Below are positions 62,948 to 64,000 of a stretch of DNA of 64,000 bases, piece by piece (position 1 is the stretch's first letter; each line of letters opens with the position of its first letter). The stretch comes from Gordonia jacobaea (GTDB taxonomy: Bacteria; Actinomycetota; Actinomycetes; Mycobacteriales; Mycobacteriaceae). The DNA lies in assembly GCF_001186365.1 (NCBI RefSeq), contig NZ_LDTZ01000014.1, forward strand, positions 496,001 to 560,000. Direction: 5' to 3'. The notes below the pieces were generated by a model. It searched no databases. It saw only the letters and a list, made by a program, of their open reading frames with translations, and was not told the DNA's origin. Position numbers and translations under genes: made by a program.

Positions 62948-63743
62948 GTGGCAGCACATCCCGGGACGACGATCTCGGATGCTCCTGAGCCGACACCGCC
63001 GTACATATGCCACGATCCGGGCACACCGACTACGACGACCTCGATGCCGTCGGTCACCGCGCCGACGATCCCGACAGCGTCGGCCACCACGTCAGGTGCA
63101 GGACCTCAGCCGTTTGTTCACGCGCCGACAGACATTCCGTCACCAACACCGGGGCAGGAGCCCATCGTGCCGGTGCCGTCGGCCGGACAGTCCGGCTCCG
63201 CTCGACCAAGTTCGACACCGCCAGTGATTCGGGTGCCGTCGTCCGGGGGCCGATATTCAATGGCAGGATTCAAGCCGACTCGCCCGGTGTGCCACCCTAT
63301 CGACCGTGCGGCGCGTCGTCAGAAATGCGCGAGATCGCAAAATACGATATCGCGGACTTTACTGACACAGTTGGATACACGACGACCGGTGGAATTGCGC
63401 GGATGTACTGTGGAACCAACAAGTGGGGTTTCGGGCACATAAAGGGCAATCATCTGGACGACTGAGCAATATGGCCGGGATTACCGGGGATAAGTGGATG
63501 GACCTAATGGACTATTCTATAGAGGCCACGCTCAAACATCCTGAAGAGTTCTCGCTGCGGACCAGCTCTGGTCGAGACTCGACCCGGTGTTATGCGCGTA
63601 AGATCTGGAGGTTCAACAAGCGAACCGGACAACTCACTAATTCGTATTTCTGGTCGAATGTCGTCGTGAGCGACTCCAGTTTCAAGATAATCACGGCTTA
63701 CCCATCGACGGGATCGACGTCGGCCTGTGGGGGGTTCTCATGA
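62948..63743 (+). pseudogene. Polymorphic-toxin C-terminal remnant, two frameshifts
   Basis: Three consecutive frames make one coherent product. Frame A gives a Pro/Thr/Ser-rich linker (PTTTTSMPSVTAPTIPTASA). Frame B, from about 63245, gives IFNGRIQADSPGVPPYRPCG and later KWGFGHIKGNHLDD before a TGA at 63463. Frame C resumes with SNMAGITGDKWMDLMDYSIE and ends CYARKIWRF…VVVSDSSFKIITAYPS. Each junction needs one added base, at the GGGGG run near 63245 and at DD[W]SNM. The GHI…H, CYxRxI and ITAYP pattern is reminiscent of BECR-fold RNase toxins of contact-dependent systems. The N-terminus is missing, since attR lies just upstream. The start given is a convenience. Confidence 0.6.
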
Positions 63744-64000
63744 AGGGTCTCCCTCAGCGGCGCTGGCAAGCTAGCGTTCGGTGGTGTACCGTCTCGGCGA
63801 TCGCGATCATTGGCGTTTCGGGCTGTCAAGATCAAAGTATAAGACCTACAAGCTCGAGTTCGGGGGCATCGGCGCCAGTGTCTGCAACTGAAGGTCGACT
63901 AGTTGCGCTTCGCGGCGATCATGCCGCGTTGGTCGAAATTCTTCCGAACCAGCTTCGGGCGTATGCCATCGAAATTGACAACGACGAAGTCGCGCCGGAT
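63740..64000 (+). CDS. Lipoprotein, 3' end outside window
   Basis: At least 87 residues from ATG 63740, SD GGGGGG. Signal: RRWQASVRWCTVSAIAIIGV then lipobox VSGC with Cys near residue 29, followed by a Ser/Thr-rich spacer typical of lipoproteins. The start overlaps the end of the toxin remnant by 4 nt (ATGA). Candidate immunity or accessory protein of the toxin; no fold is recognised in the visible part. Confidence 0.72.
   Translation, partial: MKGLPQRRWQASVRWCTVSAIAIIGVSGCQDQSIRPTSSSSGASAPVSATEGRLVALRGDHAALVEILPNQLRAYAIEIDNDEVAPD

Overview
The window is high-GC, actinobacterial, mycolic-acid-type chromosomal DNA. Evidence is two MspA-type porins, the order DUF5336 protein–PerM–PurN–PurH, an AAA/VWA pair, MprA–MprB–PepD–MoaB2, MscL, a FmdB/Ruc protein, 5-formyl-THF cyclo-ligase, GalU, Glp, RimJ and SepX/GlpR. 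This is recognisably the Mycobacterium tuberculosis Rv0954–Rv0996 neighbourhood with insertions. Gordonia or a close relative is my best guess, but this is inference from gene content and repeat style, not from a search.

Layout. 1–2,900: end of an acyl-CoA ligase plus acetoacetyl-CoA synthetase. 2,990–8,375: DUF5336 protein, divisome-linked PerM, purN and purH. 8,400–13,500: a sulfonate/taurine island (TauE-type exporter, SsuCAB importer, TauD dioxygenase), with one shared palindrome-like motif before ssuC and again before tauD. 13,500–15,343: a repeat-rich spacer, then an ArsR–SRPBCC–DinB-like operon behind two identical-type operators. 15,400–19,800: AAA ATPase, VWA protein, DUF1707 protein. 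19,840–30,500: TetR/MFS divergent pair, AEC carrier, DUF4190 protein, ribosomal protein L32, TRIC-type channel, SDR, an AurF-like diiron oxygenase coupled to its own ferredoxin/reductase fusion, and DctA. 30,600–35,550: envelope-stress system MprAB–PepD, MoaB2 and a small conserved-looking protein. 35,900–39,600: two MspA porins, an overlooked 37-residue ORF, MscL with a long Pro-rich tail, a SAF protein. 39,860–48,510: NhaA, Ruc behind a CIRCE element, cyclo-ligase, GalU, Glp, RimJ, SIMPL protein, SepX/GlpR, a hypothetical.

48,637–62,861: tRNA-Ala(CGC) is the attachment site of a 14.2-kb integrated element bounded by a perfect 47-bp direct repeat. Its left arm has a tyrosine integrase and regulators. 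Its centre has a replication-initiator-like protein. Its right arm is one tightly overlapping operon: a 1606-residue tape measure protein with two peptidoglycan hydrolase domains, a zinc-ribbon protein, a MuF/gp7-like head protein, small and large terminase, then small ORFs. There is no capsid, portal, connector, tail tube, tail tip or lysis gene, and the order tape measure→MuF→TerS→TerL is reversed from a normal late operon. I read it as a phage satellite that would borrow a helper's capsid and tail tube while imposing its own packaging specificity and tail ruler. This is the most interesting object in the window.

62,862–64,000: just beyond attR lies lower-GC DNA with a C-terminal fragment of a secreted polymorphic-toxin-like protein, broken by two apparent single-base losses. 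It overlaps the start of a lipoprotein gene that runs off the window.
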